Shown here: in pieces, positions 17,622-25,551 of the stretch | How positions within the stretch are numbered: position 1 is the first letter of the stretch | How the letters are laid out: every line of letters begins with the position of its first letter | Assembly (NCBI RefSeq): GCF_002917925.1 | Contig: NZ_PPFE01000004.1 | Span: 372,001-436,000, forward strand | DNA: 64,000 nt | DNA from: Roseovarius confluentis | GTDB taxonomy: Bacteria > Pseudomonadota > Alphaproteobacteria > Rhodobacterales > Rhodobacteraceae | Reading direction: 5' to 3' | The notes under the pieces: model-generated | What the model was told of the DNA's origin: nothing | What the model saw: the letters and a program-made list of their open reading frames with translations, nothing else | Databases searched by the model: none | Translations under genes and position numbers: made by a program

Positions 17622-18300
17622 TTTCGATATCCTTCAGAGTTCCCAGCACCTCGTCAGTGGTGCCGACGTTGGCGTATTTCTCGGACATATCGAACAGGTT
17701 GACGGCGTGAGAGACCTGCGAGCGGTCGTAAACAGCGTCATGAGGCACCAGTACGGAGAAGTTGTTGGCAAAGGCATCGACAACGGAGCCTCGGACACAC
17801 CCCGAAGTGGTGCAGCCCGTGACGACCAAAGTGTCGATGCCGCGCTCGATCAGGTAGCTGGTCAGCGGTGTTCCGAAAAAGGCGGAAGGGTGCTTCTTGG
17901 GAAGCAAGACATCGTTTGGCTGCGGAGCAATCTCTTCCGGGAATTCATAACCTTTGGCCGCGACCTTCATCAGGGCGGGATTCTTTTCGGCCAAGCGACC
18001 CTGGTCGAACTTTTCCTTGGGTGCGACATGCGGATACAGCACAGGCCATTCATTGTCGCGGAAGACTTTCAGAAGCCGCTGGATGTTTGCCATCGCGTCC
18101 CAGCCGACCTGTCCGCACGACGTCGCGAATTCCTCGACCGCTTCCCAAAAGGGCTTCGGCTCCGTGCCGATGGTTCGGTACTGAACGTCGATGATGAGCA
18201 GGCCCGGCCGTTTTCCCGGGCGCGCCTTGCGTCCAAAGCCCGCGGCCTCATAGCGGCGGATTTCCTCTTCTGGAATAAGTCCTTCCCATGGCACACTCAT
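17614..18300 (-). CDS. Isochorismatase-family amidohydrolase, N-carbamoylsarcosine amidase type
   Basis: A 228-residue cysteine hydrolase. The catalytic triad is Asp38 (Leu-Ile-Ile-Asp-Val-Gln), Lys135 and Cys168 in Thr-Thr-Ser-Gly-Cys-Val-Arg. The last motif is characteristic of N-carbamoylsarcosine amidase, ureidoacrylate amidase and maleamate amidase. It probably removes a carbamoyl or amide group from the product of the neighbouring cyclic amidohydrolase. It overlaps the upstream gene by four bases (ATGA) and the downstream one by eight, so the three enzymes are translationally coupled. Confidence 0.88.
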   Translation of the reverse strand: MSVPWEGLIPEEEIRRYEAAGFGRKARPGKRPGLLIIDVQYRTIGTEPKPFWEAVEEFATSCGQVGWDAMANIQRLLKVFRDNEWPVLYPHVAPKEKFDQGRLAEKNPALMKVAAKGYEFPEEIAPQPNDVLLPKKHPSAFFGTPLTSYLIERGIDTLVVTGCTTSGCVRGSVVDAFANNFSVLVPHDAVYDRSQVSHAVNLFDMSEKYANVGTTDEVLGTLKDIENV

Positions 18301-19181
18301 TTTTGAGCCCCTTCCGATTTAGTTGCATAGAGCGCTTCACGCGCGTCCCATTCCGGCTTTTTCACCGCATCCTGCCGCTGCTTGAAGCCTGCGAGAAGCT
18401 TTGAGACTTCTTGCAGTGATCCGTGATCCTTTAGCGAGCCGAGGACTGTCTGCGTCGCCAAGAGTGACGCCTGCAGCGCGGCATTGGCGTAGAGCGTGAA
18501 GGCGAACCCCATTTCCGCCAGAGCGGCCTGTCCCGGATCGGGTGTATGCCCGCCGAATACGATATTTGCCACCTGAGGCGCTTTGAGCTCGCGTGCAATG
18601 CGGCCGAGTTCATCCACATTGCGTGGTGCTTCGACGAACGTCATGTCGGCACCCACCTCCTGGTACATCTGTGCCCGTTCAATGGCTGCGTCGAGTCCCT
18701 CGACGGCGCGGGCATCCGTACGCGCGATGATTTGGAGGTTCTCGTCCTGCCGCGCGTCGAGCGCGGCCTTGATCTTCTCGATCATCTCGGCGGCTGGAAT
18801 GGTGGCCTTACCTTCGAAATGGCCGCATTTCTTGGGAAAGACCTGATCCTCGATCTGCAGCGCCGAGGCTCCGGCACGTTCCAGTTGGCGTACCGTGCGG
18901 TACATGTTCATGGCATTGCCGAACCCAGTGTCGGCATCCACGATCAGCGGCCGGTCCACGGTATCGGCGATGGCGGAAACGGTCTGCACCAGTTCGGTCA
19001 CTGTTCCGAGGCCGATGTCGGGTAGACCGAGCTGCATATTGGCGACACCGGCGCCGCTTACGTAGATGACCGGGAACCCGGCGTCCTCGATTGCGCGGGC
19101 GAACAGCGCGTTGGGTGCCCCGGGTACAACGATGGCGCGCCGTTCCGAGGCGAGCTGTTTGAGGGCCTTGCGTGTAGTCAT
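18297..19181 (-). CDS. Isocitrate lyase/PEP mutase family lyase
   Basis: A 294-residue TIM-barrel enzyme of the superfamily that breaks C-C bonds in 2-hydroxy dicarboxylates (methylisocitrate lyase, 2,3-dimethylmalate lyase, oxaloacetate decarboxylase). Lys-Lys-Cys-Gly-His near residue 99-103 is the catalytic signature of the lyase branch. Asp-Ala-Asp-Thr-Gly-Phe-Gly-Asn (about 68-75) holds metal ligands. ATG at 19181 has AAGGGAC about nine bases upstream. It is the first gene of the leftward operon and divergent from the GntR gene. It may process the carbon skeleton of the operon's substrate. Confidence 0.87.
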   Translation of the reverse strand: MTTRKALKQLASERRAIVVPGAPNALFARAIEDAGFPVIYVSGAGVANMQLGLPDIGLGTVTELVQTVSAIADTVDRPLIVDADTGFGNAMNMYRTVRQLERAGASALQIEDQVFPKKCGHFEGKATIPAAEMIEKIKAALDARQDENLQIIARTDARAVEGLDAAIERAQMYQEVGADMTFVEAPRNVDELGRIARELKAPQVANIVFGGHTPDPGQAALAEMGFAFTLYANAALQASLLATQTVLGSLKDHGSLQEVSKLLAGFKQRQDAVKKPEWDAREALYATKSEGAQK

Positions 19182-19236
19182 TGGATTGTCCCTTGCTGTC
19201 GGGCACAGAACGACTGGCCCGCAAAATTTTCCCAAA

Positions 19237-19267
19237 CTGTCTACAGAATTACATTACTGTCAACAGT
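19237..19267. promoter_or_regulatory. Two palindromic operator candidates in the divergent control region
   Basis: CTGTCTACAG (19237-19246) and CTGTCAACAG (19257-19266; ACTGTCAACAGT when extended) are both CTGT-N2-ACAG palindromes whose starts are 20 bases apart, about two helical turns. They lie between the leftward enzyme operon and gntR. A close third copy precedes the transporter gene. The neighbouring FCD-type GntR protein is the obvious candidate to bind them. Confidence 0.7.
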
Positions 19268-19348
19268 TTTGAGAAAATTCTATGGAACGCCGCGTCGTCG
19301 TCGCTTAATGTGAGGGCTGTTGGAGCAGCAAAGTCAGGGAGTTGATTT

Positions 19349-20023
19349 ATGTCGGAAGGTAAGCGGGACACAGATAGCGCGACGGGGCAGTCACCGGATG
19401 GATTGCTGCCGCGCCTGCTCGAGACGATTTCGTCAGGGCATTTCGCGCCCGGCCAGAGGATTAGCGAGTCGGAGCTCGCGCGTCAGCTCGGTGTCAGCCG
19501 CGGACCGATTCGCGAGGCGCTTGGGAGGCTGGAGGGCCGCGTGGTCGAGCGTCGTCCAAACCTCGGCGTGAGGCTGATCGAGATGGATCGCGAGAAGCTG
19601 GAAGAGTTGTTCCGCGTGCGCGAGGCCTTGGAGGGTATGGCGGCAAGGCTGGCTGCAGAAAACTCCACAAACACAGATCTTCAGCGACTTACGGGGTTGC
19701 TCGAGCAGCATGAGCGGGTGATCCAGGGGGATGCGCAGGGAGGCTATCTTCAGGGAATTGGGGATGAAGATTTTCACGTATCCATCGTGAGTGCGTCGGG
19801 CTGCGGAACGCTCAAGCGTATCCTCATGGACGAGGTCTATTTTCAGCTTCGCCTTCATCGCAGGCGATCAGGCACCCAACCGGGGCGTGCGCGCGCAGCC
19901 TTGAGTGAGCACCGCGCTATCGTGGATGCCTTGTATGCACGCAACCCGGAGCGCGCCGAGATCGCCATGCGGGAGCACTTGCGCAGCGCCCGATTCAGTG
20001 CGCTCGGGGCGCTGGAAGAGTGA
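19349..20023 (+). CDS. GntR-family (FCD) transcriptional regulator
   Basis: A 224-residue regulator. The winged helix-turn-helix covers about residues 18-75, with Pro-Gly-Gln-Arg-Ile-Ser-Glu-Ser-Glu-Leu-Ala and Gly-Val-Ser-Arg-Gly-Pro-Ile-Arg-Glu-Ala-Leu. A FadR C-terminal (FCD) domain follows, with Asp/His residues (Asp-Phe-His, Glu-His-Arg, Glu-His-Leu) placed as in metal-binding members. It likely represses both the leftward lyase-amidase-amidohydrolase operon and the rightward transporter run in the absence of an organic-acid ligand. This is inferred from position and shared palindromes. Confidence 0.9.
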   Translation: MSEGKRDTDSATGQSPDGLLPRLLETISSGHFAPGQRISESELARQLGVSRGPIREALGRLEGRVVERRPNLGVRLIEMDREKLEELFRVREALEGMAARLAAENSTNTDLQRLTGLLEQHERVIQGDAQGGYLQGIGDEDFHVSIVSASGCGTLKRILMDEVYFQLRLHRRRSGTQPGRARAALSEHRAIVDALYARNPERAEIAMREHLRSARFSALGALEE

Positions 20024-20121
20024 CGACAGTTCTAAAATTTAAGCAAGTGCTCCGGTGATTTTGGATAGATTAGAGTGCAAATATTAATTTTTTGGACCTT
20101 TAAGGGAGAAGATTTATCAAA

Positions 20122-20133
20122 AGTGTTGACAGT
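20122..20133 (+). promoter_or_regulatory. Third GntR-type operator, over a consensus -35 hexamer
   Basis: AGTGTTGACAGT matches 11 of 12 positions of the palindrome ACTGTTGACAGT found upstream of the divergent operon. It contains a perfect -35 hexamer TTGACA (20126-20131). A bound repressor would block this promoter. No good -10 is visible 17 bases on. Confidence 0.65.
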
Positions 20134-20171
20134 TTGTGATTTGCATGTGTGTTTTGTGCACATGTCAGCGC

Positions 20172-21371
20172 ATGGCGCGACCAAGAAACCAGGAGAGGTT
20201 AATCATTAATAAGAAATTCGCATTTTTAGCGGGGCTCTTTCTGTCTACACTAATGCCCACGGTAGGATCCGCTCAGGCCCCCGGTGTGACCGAAGACACG
20301 ATCAAGATCGGGACCTACGGCCCGATTACGGGCCCCTATTTCGCCTTCGGCCGCCTTACGATGAACGGCATGGAGGCCCTGTTTGCTGACGTGAATGAAG
20401 CTGGCGGCATCAACGGCCGTCAAATCGAACTGGTGCGCGTCGATGACCAGTGCGACCCGGCTGGGGCCATTTCCGCCGTGCGGCGGTTGATCTTCAACGA
20501 AGAAGTCTTCGCCATTGTCGGCGGATCGTGCTCCAACGGCGTGCTTGCAGCGAAAGAGGACATTGTCGAGTCTGGGATTCCCTACATCAACTTCGCGGCC
20601 GCTTCGAACAAGATTTCGGCGCCGAAAGAAGACAACATCTTCACGTCGATGCTGACCTCGAATCTCGAAAGCGCGCTGCAGGCCCAATACCTGGCTGATG
20701 TCGGCGCGACCTCTGTCGCGGTCGTCGCCCAGCATGATGCATGGGGTCGTGACCGTCATGAGACGCTGATCCCTGCTCTTGAGGAGAAGGGTATCGAGGT
20801 CGTCGCTGACGAGGAATTGTCGATGGAAAGCAACGACGCAACAGCTCAGGTCCTGCGCATTCAGAGTGCCCAGCCCGATGCGGTCGTGCTCCTCAGCTAT
20901 CCCAAACCGGCATCGATCTTCCTTCGGGATTCGGCGCGCCTTGGGTTCAGTAGCACATTCATTGGAACCTCGGTGATTCCCGACCCGGTCGCCTTCTACG
21001 AGCAAGTTGCAGTGCCTGGCGCCACGGACAACTTCGTAACCATCTCCCCGAGCCGCCATCCGGTAGACAGCGAGGAGGCCGCAGAGTGGCGTGAAAAGCT
21101 CGTTTCGGCTTTCCCGGACGACACTCCGCATTCCTATAACCTTTACGGAATTACCGCCGGTGAACTGACCGTGGCCGCGCTGGAGGCCGCCGGCGAAGAC
21201 CTGACCCGCGAAAGCTTTATCGCGGCGCTCGACCAAGTGAACGCGCTTGAAACAACATTTGGGCCGGGGACGCTTGACTGCTCCACGCACCAGTGCCTGC
21301 AATCAGCAGCCTGGATCAAGCGCAACAGTGATGGCGTCGCTGAGGTCGTAGGTACGTCCGAACTGGACTGA
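20172..21371 (+). CDS. Branched-chain-amino-acid-type ABC transporter substrate-binding protein
   Basis: Periplasmic binding protein (type I fold, LivJ-like), about 399 residues. It has a hydrophobic signal sequence ending Val-Gly-Ser-Ala-Gln-Ala, then Ile-Lys-Ile-Gly-Thr-Tyr-Gly-Pro-Ile-Thr-Gly. Two Cys pairs in the mature part could form disulfides. The start is uncertain. ATG 20172 has no Shine-Dalgarno. A strong AGGAGAGG at 20191-20198 instead precedes ATT at 20205, which would give a normal-length signal peptide with a rare start codon. It is the first gene of the transporter run, so it probably imports the substrate degraded by the nearby enzymes. Family members bind amino acids, amides, ureas or aromatic acids. 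Confidence 0.85.
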   Translation: MARPRNQERLIINKKFAFLAGLFLSTLMPTVGSAQAPGVTEDTIKIGTYGPITGPYFAFGRLTMNGMEALFADVNEAGGINGRQIELVRVDDQCDPAGAISAVRRLIFNEEVFAIVGGSCSNGVLAAKEDIVESGIPYINFAAASNKISAPKEDNIFTSMLTSNLESALQAQYLADVGATSVAVVAQHDAWGRDRHETLIPALEEKGIEVVADEELSMESNDATAQVLRIQSAQPDAVVLLSYPKPASIFLRDSARLGFSSTFIGTSVIPDPVAFYEQVAVPGATDNFVTISPSRHPVDSEEAAEWREKLVSAFPDDTPHSYNLYGITAGELTVAALEAAGEDLTRESFIAALDQVNALETTFGPGTLDCSTHQCLQSAAWIKRNSDGVAEVVGTSELD

Positions 21372-21410
21372 CCCGCGGTGCGACCCGAACAATAAGGAAA
21401 AGGAACTCCA

Positions 21411-22292
21411 ATGCTGTCCGTCCTACTCACCAGCGGAATCGCAAACGGTCTGCTCTACGGTTTGATCGCACTCGGCGTAGTCGTGCTGTCAAAGGCAGCC
21501 AATGCCGTCAACTTTTCGCAGGGAGACCTTATGGCTGTAGGCGGCTTTGTCTCCTATTCCGTAATAAGCGCGGCGGGTCTTGGCCCCGCCGCTGCAATCG
21601 TCGCCGTGCTCGTGGTATCCGTGGTCGCCGGGATTGCGAGCTTCCTAATTCTGCGTCCCTTGATGAAGACCGAGCACGTGATGAGCCTGCTGATCGCTAC
21701 CATCGGCCTGTCTTTTCTGGTCAAGGGGCTGATCCGCCTGATCTGGGGCGGGCAGGGTGACTATCTCGCCGTGCCACCCCTGGTGCAGGGGCCGCCGCTC
21801 ATCCTTTTCGGTGGGAATGTGATCATTCCGCTGCAGTATCTCGTGATGATGGCCGGTGCCGCAGTCATCATTCTGTTGTTCGCAGCTTTCTTCCGCTTTA
21901 CCCGCCTTGGCTTGTTCATGCGGTCCGTTGCGGATAATCCGCGTGCCGCGCAGATAGTCGGTATCCCCACGCAGTTGGTGCTATGTTCCGCAATGGTGCT
22001 GAGCATCACGGTGACCGCAATCGCGGGCTTCCTTCTCGCACCGGCCACACTTATCTTCCCGGATATGGGCTTTGCGCTGTTCCTGAAAGGGTTCGCAGCT
22101 GCCATCATTGGCGGGATCAACAGCCTGCCGGGCGCAATCGTTGGAGGCATCCTTCTGGGCGTTTGCGAGGTGATGGTGTCCGGTTACGTGTCGTCGAGCG
22201 CGCAAGAGCTGTCGGCTTTCGTCCTGATTTTCGTCGCACTCATCTTCTTCCCGCGCGGTATCTTCGGCGCGCGCAAGACGCGGAGCGTATAA
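21411..22292 (+). CDS. Branched-chain-amino-acid-type ABC permease, LivH-like
   Basis: A 293-residue inner-membrane permease with about eight hydrophobic helices. Ala-Leu-Gly-Val-Val-Val-Leu-Ser-Lys-Ala-Ala-Asn-Ala-Val-Asn-Phe near the N-terminus and Gly-Gly-Ile-Asn-Ser-Leu-Pro-Gly-Ala (the ATPase-contact loop) near residue 237 identify the LivH branch. A Shine-Dalgarno (AAGGAA) precedes the ATG. Its stop and the next start share one base (TAATG). Confidence 0.9.
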   Translation: MLSVLLTSGIANGLLYGLIALGVVVLSKAANAVNFSQGDLMAVGGFVSYSVISAAGLGPAAAIVAVLVVSVVAGIASFLILRPLMKTEHVMSLLIATIGLSFLVKGLIRLIWGGQGDYLAVPPLVQGPPLILFGGNVIIPLQYLVMMAGAAVIILLFAAFFRFTRLGLFMRSVADNPRAAQIVGIPTQLVLCSAMVLSITVTAIAGFLLAPATLIFPDMGFALFLKGFAAAIIGGINSLPGAIVGGILLGVCEVMVSGYVSSSAQELSAFVLIFVALIFFPRGIFGARKTRSV

Positions 22293-23332
22293 TGCCGGAA
22301 AAAATAATGAAACACGCCAAGGGCTGGCTGAACTCGCCAGTCCTGCCAATCCTGATCGCGGTGCTGGTGGGGGCGTTCGGTCTCACATTGAACCCCTACA
22401 CGCTGTTCCTGCTGACACGGATCGTCATATTCGTGATGCTCATTGTCGGTCTGAACATCATGCTGGGTTACTCCGGCCAGTTCACCTTCGCCCATGCGGC
22501 GCTCTTCGGGGTCGGCGCCTATACCACAGGCCTTCTCCAGGTTCACCTTGGCCTGCCCTTCGTGCCGTCGATCATGTTCGCTGTGGTGCTGGTAACCGCG
22601 GCGGGGACGCTGCTGGCTCTACCTGCGCTGCGGATCTCGGGCATTCACTTGGCTATCGCGACACTCGCCGTGGCACAGGCCGTTACCTGGGTGCTCGTCA
22701 ACTGGACCGACGTCACCTTCGGCGCTGGCGGTTTCCGGGCCCCTTCGCTTCGCATGTTCGGAATGGACAAGACGCAAACCATCTTTGTCGTCTCGCTTGT
22801 CCTGACGACGGCCGTGTACCTGCTGGTCCGCCAGCTTTTGACCACCAGTTTCGGCCGCCGGTTCATTGCGATCCGGGATAACCAAGTCGCTGCGGCAGCC
22901 AACGGCGTGCACGTCACGCGCGTCAAGGCCCAGGCGTTCGCGATCAGCGCGGCTATCGCAGGGCTTTCGGGCGGGCTCTATTCGTCGTTGCTCGGGTTCG
23001 TGGCGCCGGAGAGTTTCAATCTCGAACAAATGATCCTGATGAAGATCATGGTGGTGGTCGGCGGCATCGGCACGATGCTTGGTTCTGTCATCGGCCCGAT
23101 CGTTGTGCTGACGCTTCAGGAATGGCTGCGGGACAGTGAGGGCTGGCTCGAAATAATATTCGGGGGAATGCTTGTGGCTTTCGTGCTTTTCCTGCCGCGC
23201 GGGCTTGCACCGCTAATCCTGAACGCGATCACCGGCAAGTTCCGCTCACAGAGTGTGGACGACGCGCCCCAGACGGGTCAGTCGCTCAACGCGGCGCCCA
23301 GTGAAAATCGAAAAGACGAGGAGGCGGTCTGA
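22292..23332 (+). CDS. Branched-chain-amino-acid-type ABC permease, LivM-like
   Basis: A 346-residue inner-membrane permease, the second pore subunit. Gly-Leu-Asn-Ile-Met-Leu-Gly-Tyr-Ser-Gly-Gln and Phe-Ala-His-Ala-Ala-Phe/Leu-Phe-Gly-Val-Gly-Ala-Tyr are LivM signatures. The cytoplasmic contact motif is Gly-Gly-Ile-Gly-Thr-Met-Leu-Gly-Ser near residue 256. A polar tail of about 30 residues ends the protein. ATG at 22292 overlaps the livH-like stop; the frame open upstream is a shadow of that gene. Confidence 0.9.
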   Translation: MPEKIMKHAKGWLNSPVLPILIAVLVGAFGLTLNPYTLFLLTRIVIFVMLIVGLNIMLGYSGQFTFAHAALFGVGAYTTGLLQVHLGLPFVPSIMFAVVLVTAAGTLLALPALRISGIHLAIATLAVAQAVTWVLVNWTDVTFGAGGFRAPSLRMFGMDKTQTIFVVSLVLTTAVYLLVRQLLTTSFGRRFIAIRDNQVAAAANGVHVTRVKAQAFAISAAIAGLSGGLYSSLLGFVAPESFNLEQMILMKIMVVVGGIGTMLGSVIGPIVVLTLQEWLRDSEGWLEIIFGGMLVAFVLFLPRGLAPLILNAITGKFRSQSVDDAPQTGQSLNAAPSENRKDEEAV

Positions 23333-23333
23333 C

Positions 23334-24104
23334 ATGCTCGATGTTAAGGATGTATCACTTAGTTTCGCGGGCAATCAGGTGCTCAATGGAGTGGACTTCT
23401 CTGTTCAGAGCGGTGAGGTTCTTGGCCTGATCGGCCCGAACGGCGCTGGCAAAACGTCGATCATGAATGTCATAACCGGCATTCACCGGCCCAAGGAAGG
23501 TGGGGTCCGGTTCGGAGATACCAGCATTTCCCGCCTGCCGCCCCACCAGATCGCTTCCATGGGCTTGCGGCGGACTTTCCAGACCAGTCTGCTTTGCAAT
23601 GGTCTGAGTGTTGTCGAGAACGTCATGCTGGGGCTCGAGCCGCAGAATTCTTACAATATATGGTCGGCCTTGGTCGCCGGAAAGACGGCCCGGGCTTGGG
23701 AAAACGAGGCGCGCGAACGGTCGATGGAGATGCTGGAGTGGATGGGGATGGCACGGTTCGCGGACCGACCCGGCCAGAGCTTGTCTTTCGGCCAACAGCG
23801 TCTGGTCGAAATCTCGCGTGCCATGGTGAGTCATCCGGATGTCCTGCTGCTTGACGAACCCGCCGTCGGCCTTACTGCTCCGCGGGTCGAGGAACTGGCC
23901 GAAAAAATAAAGAGCATTCGGGACAATTTCGGCACCTCCATCCTGCTGATTGAGCACGTGATGCAACTGGTGCTCTCCGCCTGCGACAGGGTGGTCGTCA
24001 TGGCGACCGGTACGGTAATCGCCGACGGCCCACCGGAAGAGGTGACGCGTGATCCGGCAGTCATCGAAAGTTACTTGGGGCGAGGGTACTATGTTGAAAG
24101 CTGA
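23334..24104 (+). CDS. ABC transporter ATPase, LivG-like
   Basis: A 256-residue ATPase. Walker A is Gly-Pro-Asn-Gly-Ala-Gly-Lys-Thr (about 36-43), the signature motif Leu-Ser-Phe-Gly-Gln and Walker B Val-Leu-Leu-Leu-Asp-Glu-Pro. The Leu-Ser-Phe-Gly-Gln form, Ala-Val-Gly-Leu after Walker B, and the long insert between Walker A and the signature are LivG-like. GAGGAGG lies about 11 bases before the ATG. Its end overlaps livF by 14 bases. Confidence 0.92.
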   Translation: MLDVKDVSLSFAGNQVLNGVDFSVQSGEVLGLIGPNGAGKTSIMNVITGIHRPKEGGVRFGDTSISRLPPHQIASMGLRRTFQTSLLCNGLSVVENVMLGLEPQNSYNIWSALVAGKTARAWENEARERSMEMLEWMGMARFADRPGQSLSFGQQRLVEISRAMVSHPDVLLLDEPAVGLTAPRVEELAEKIKSIRDNFGTSILLIEHVMQLVLSACDRVVVMATGTVIADGPPEEVTRDPAVIESYLGRGYYVES

Positions 24105-24795
24105 ATCCATAGAAGTCTGGCGTGGTCAGACTCAAGTTCTCAAAGACCTGAGCCTGGAATTGACATCCGGCGCCATTACCGCGCTTCTGGGCGGCAACGG
24201 ATCGGGGAAATCCACAACCCTTTACGCTTTGTCGGGGCTTGTACCGCTGAAGTCGGGGCGGATCTGGTCGGGTGACACGCAACTTACGGGCGTTGGCCCG
24301 CGCCGCGCCGTTGCTGCCGGCATTGCCCATGTGCCCCAGGGCCGCGAGGTTTTTCCCACCATGAGCGTACGAGACAACCTTTTGGCCGGTGCCGCGACGG
24401 TCAAGAGCCGCAAGCTCCGGGCTGAACGGATGGATCGCGTGATGGAGACCTATCCAATGCTGCGCGACAAGCTTCATGTCGCGGCTTCCTCGCTGTCTGG
24501 CGGAGAGCAGCAGCAGGTCGCGATTGGCCGCGCCCTGATGACCGATCCCAAAGTGATAATGATGGACGAACCCTCGGCCGGATTGTCGCCTTCCATGGTC
24601 GACACTTTGATCGACACGATCCGCCGCCTCGGAGATCAGGGGCTGACCGTTCTGTTGGTCGAACAGAATGTGGGCGTTGCGGTGAATGTGGCGGCCGAGG
24701 CCATCGTCCTGCAGGCTGGCAAGATCGCCATGCACCGGCCGGCGGCCGAACTGTTGCGCGATAAATCGGTGCTTGCCGCCTACTTGGGGCACTGA
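24091..24795 (+). CDS. ABC transporter ATPase, LivF-like
   Basis: A 234-residue ATPase, partner of the LivG-like protein. Walker A Gly-Gly-Asn-Gly-Ser-Gly-Lys-Ser (about 34-41), signature Leu-Ser-Gly-Gly-Glu-Gln-Gln, Walker B Val-Ile-Met-Met-Asp-Glu-Pro-Ser-Ala-Gly-Leu-Ser, and the switch His replaced by Val-Glu-Gln-Asn as usual in LivF proteins. Its Shine-Dalgarno lies within the upstream gene. The SDR gene starts two bases after its stop region. Confidence 0.92.
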   Translation: MLKAESIEVWRGQTQVLKDLSLELTSGAITALLGGNGSGKSTTLYALSGLVPLKSGRIWSGDTQLTGVGPRRAVAAGIAHVPQGREVFPTMSVRDNLLAGAATVKSRKLRAERMDRVMETYPMLRDKLHVAASSLSGGEQQQVAIGRALMTDPKVIMMDEPSAGLSPSMVDTLIDTIRRLGDQGLTVLLVEQNVGVAVNVAAEAIVLQAGKIAMHRPAAELLRDKSVLAAYLGH

Positions 24796-24796
24796 G

Positions 24797-25534
24797 ATGG
24801 AGGCGAACTATTCAGGCATGCGTGTCGCGATCAGCGGGGCCGGAGGCGATCTCGGTCAGGCATCGGCGGAAGCGTTTGCCGCGGCCGGGGCTGAACTTGT
24901 GCTCGTTGACCGGGATCCGCGTCGCCTCAAGGCGACGGCAGAGAGGTTCGGAGCGGTTCATCACGTGTGCGACCAGTCGGACCGGTCTGCCGTGGCTCGA
25001 ACCTGTGAGGCCATCGGAGCGGTTGATGTTTTCGTGAACAACGCGGGCATAATGGTGCGGAAAAACCTTCTCGATCACACCGATGACGAGATCGATGCCG
25101 TTCTCAACGTCAATCTTCGCGGGTCGATCCTTATGGCGCTTGGCATGGCCCGGCAGATGCGCTCAAACAAGGGCCGCCGCGGGGGAGTTATCTGCAACCT
25201 CGCCACGCAGCATGCGTTTGCTGGCGGAGGCGGGCGCGGCATTTACGCCACCTCGAAAGCTGGCATCGTTCAATTCACGAAAGCGGCCGGAGCAGAACTC
25301 GCGCTTGAGGGTATTCGCGTCTTCGCCATCGCGCCGGGGCCGGTTGCCAATGCGATGACCGCACAAGCGCGGGAAAGCGCCAGCTATCGCGATGCCGTGA
25401 TTTCGCGGATGCCGATCGCGCGGTTCCTTGAAAGCGGGGAAATCGCGGATTTGATCGTACAACTCTCACACCCCGACATGACCGCCGTGGTCGGCACCAC
25501 GGTGCTTGCTGATGGCGGGGGAATTCTGACCTGA
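24797..25534 (+). CDS. Short-chain dehydrogenase/reductase
   Basis: A 245-residue NAD(P)-dependent oxidoreductase. Cofactor motif Gly-Ala-Gly-Gly-Asp-Leu-Gly (about 14-20), Asp after the second strand (Leu-Val-Asp-Arg), which favours NAD, Asn-Asn-Ala-Gly, and catalytic Tyr-x-x-x-Lys (Tyr-Ala-Thr-Ser-Lys). The usual catalytic Ser aligns with Thr in Asn-Leu-Ala-Thr-Gln, an accepted but uncommon variant. It sits between the transporter and the flavoenzyme and probably acts in the same pathway. Confidence 0.88.
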   Translation: MEANYSGMRVAISGAGGDLGQASAEAFAAAGAELVLVDRDPRRLKATAERFGAVHHVCDQSDRSAVARTCEAIGAVDVFVNNAGIMVRKNLLDHTDDEIDAVLNVNLRGSILMALGMARQMRSNKGRRGGVICNLATQHAFAGGGGRGIYATSKAGIVQFTKAAGAELALEGIRVFAIAPGPVANAMTAQARESASYRDAVISRMPIARFLESGEIADLIVQLSHPDMTAVVGTTVLADGGGILT

Positions 25535-25551
25535 CCCAGGAAAGCTGAGCC

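Noticed and set aside
20250..21302. A 350-codon minus-strand frame opposite the substrate-binding protein
   Set aside because: The plus-strand gene has a signal peptide and a family fold; the antisense frame has neither.
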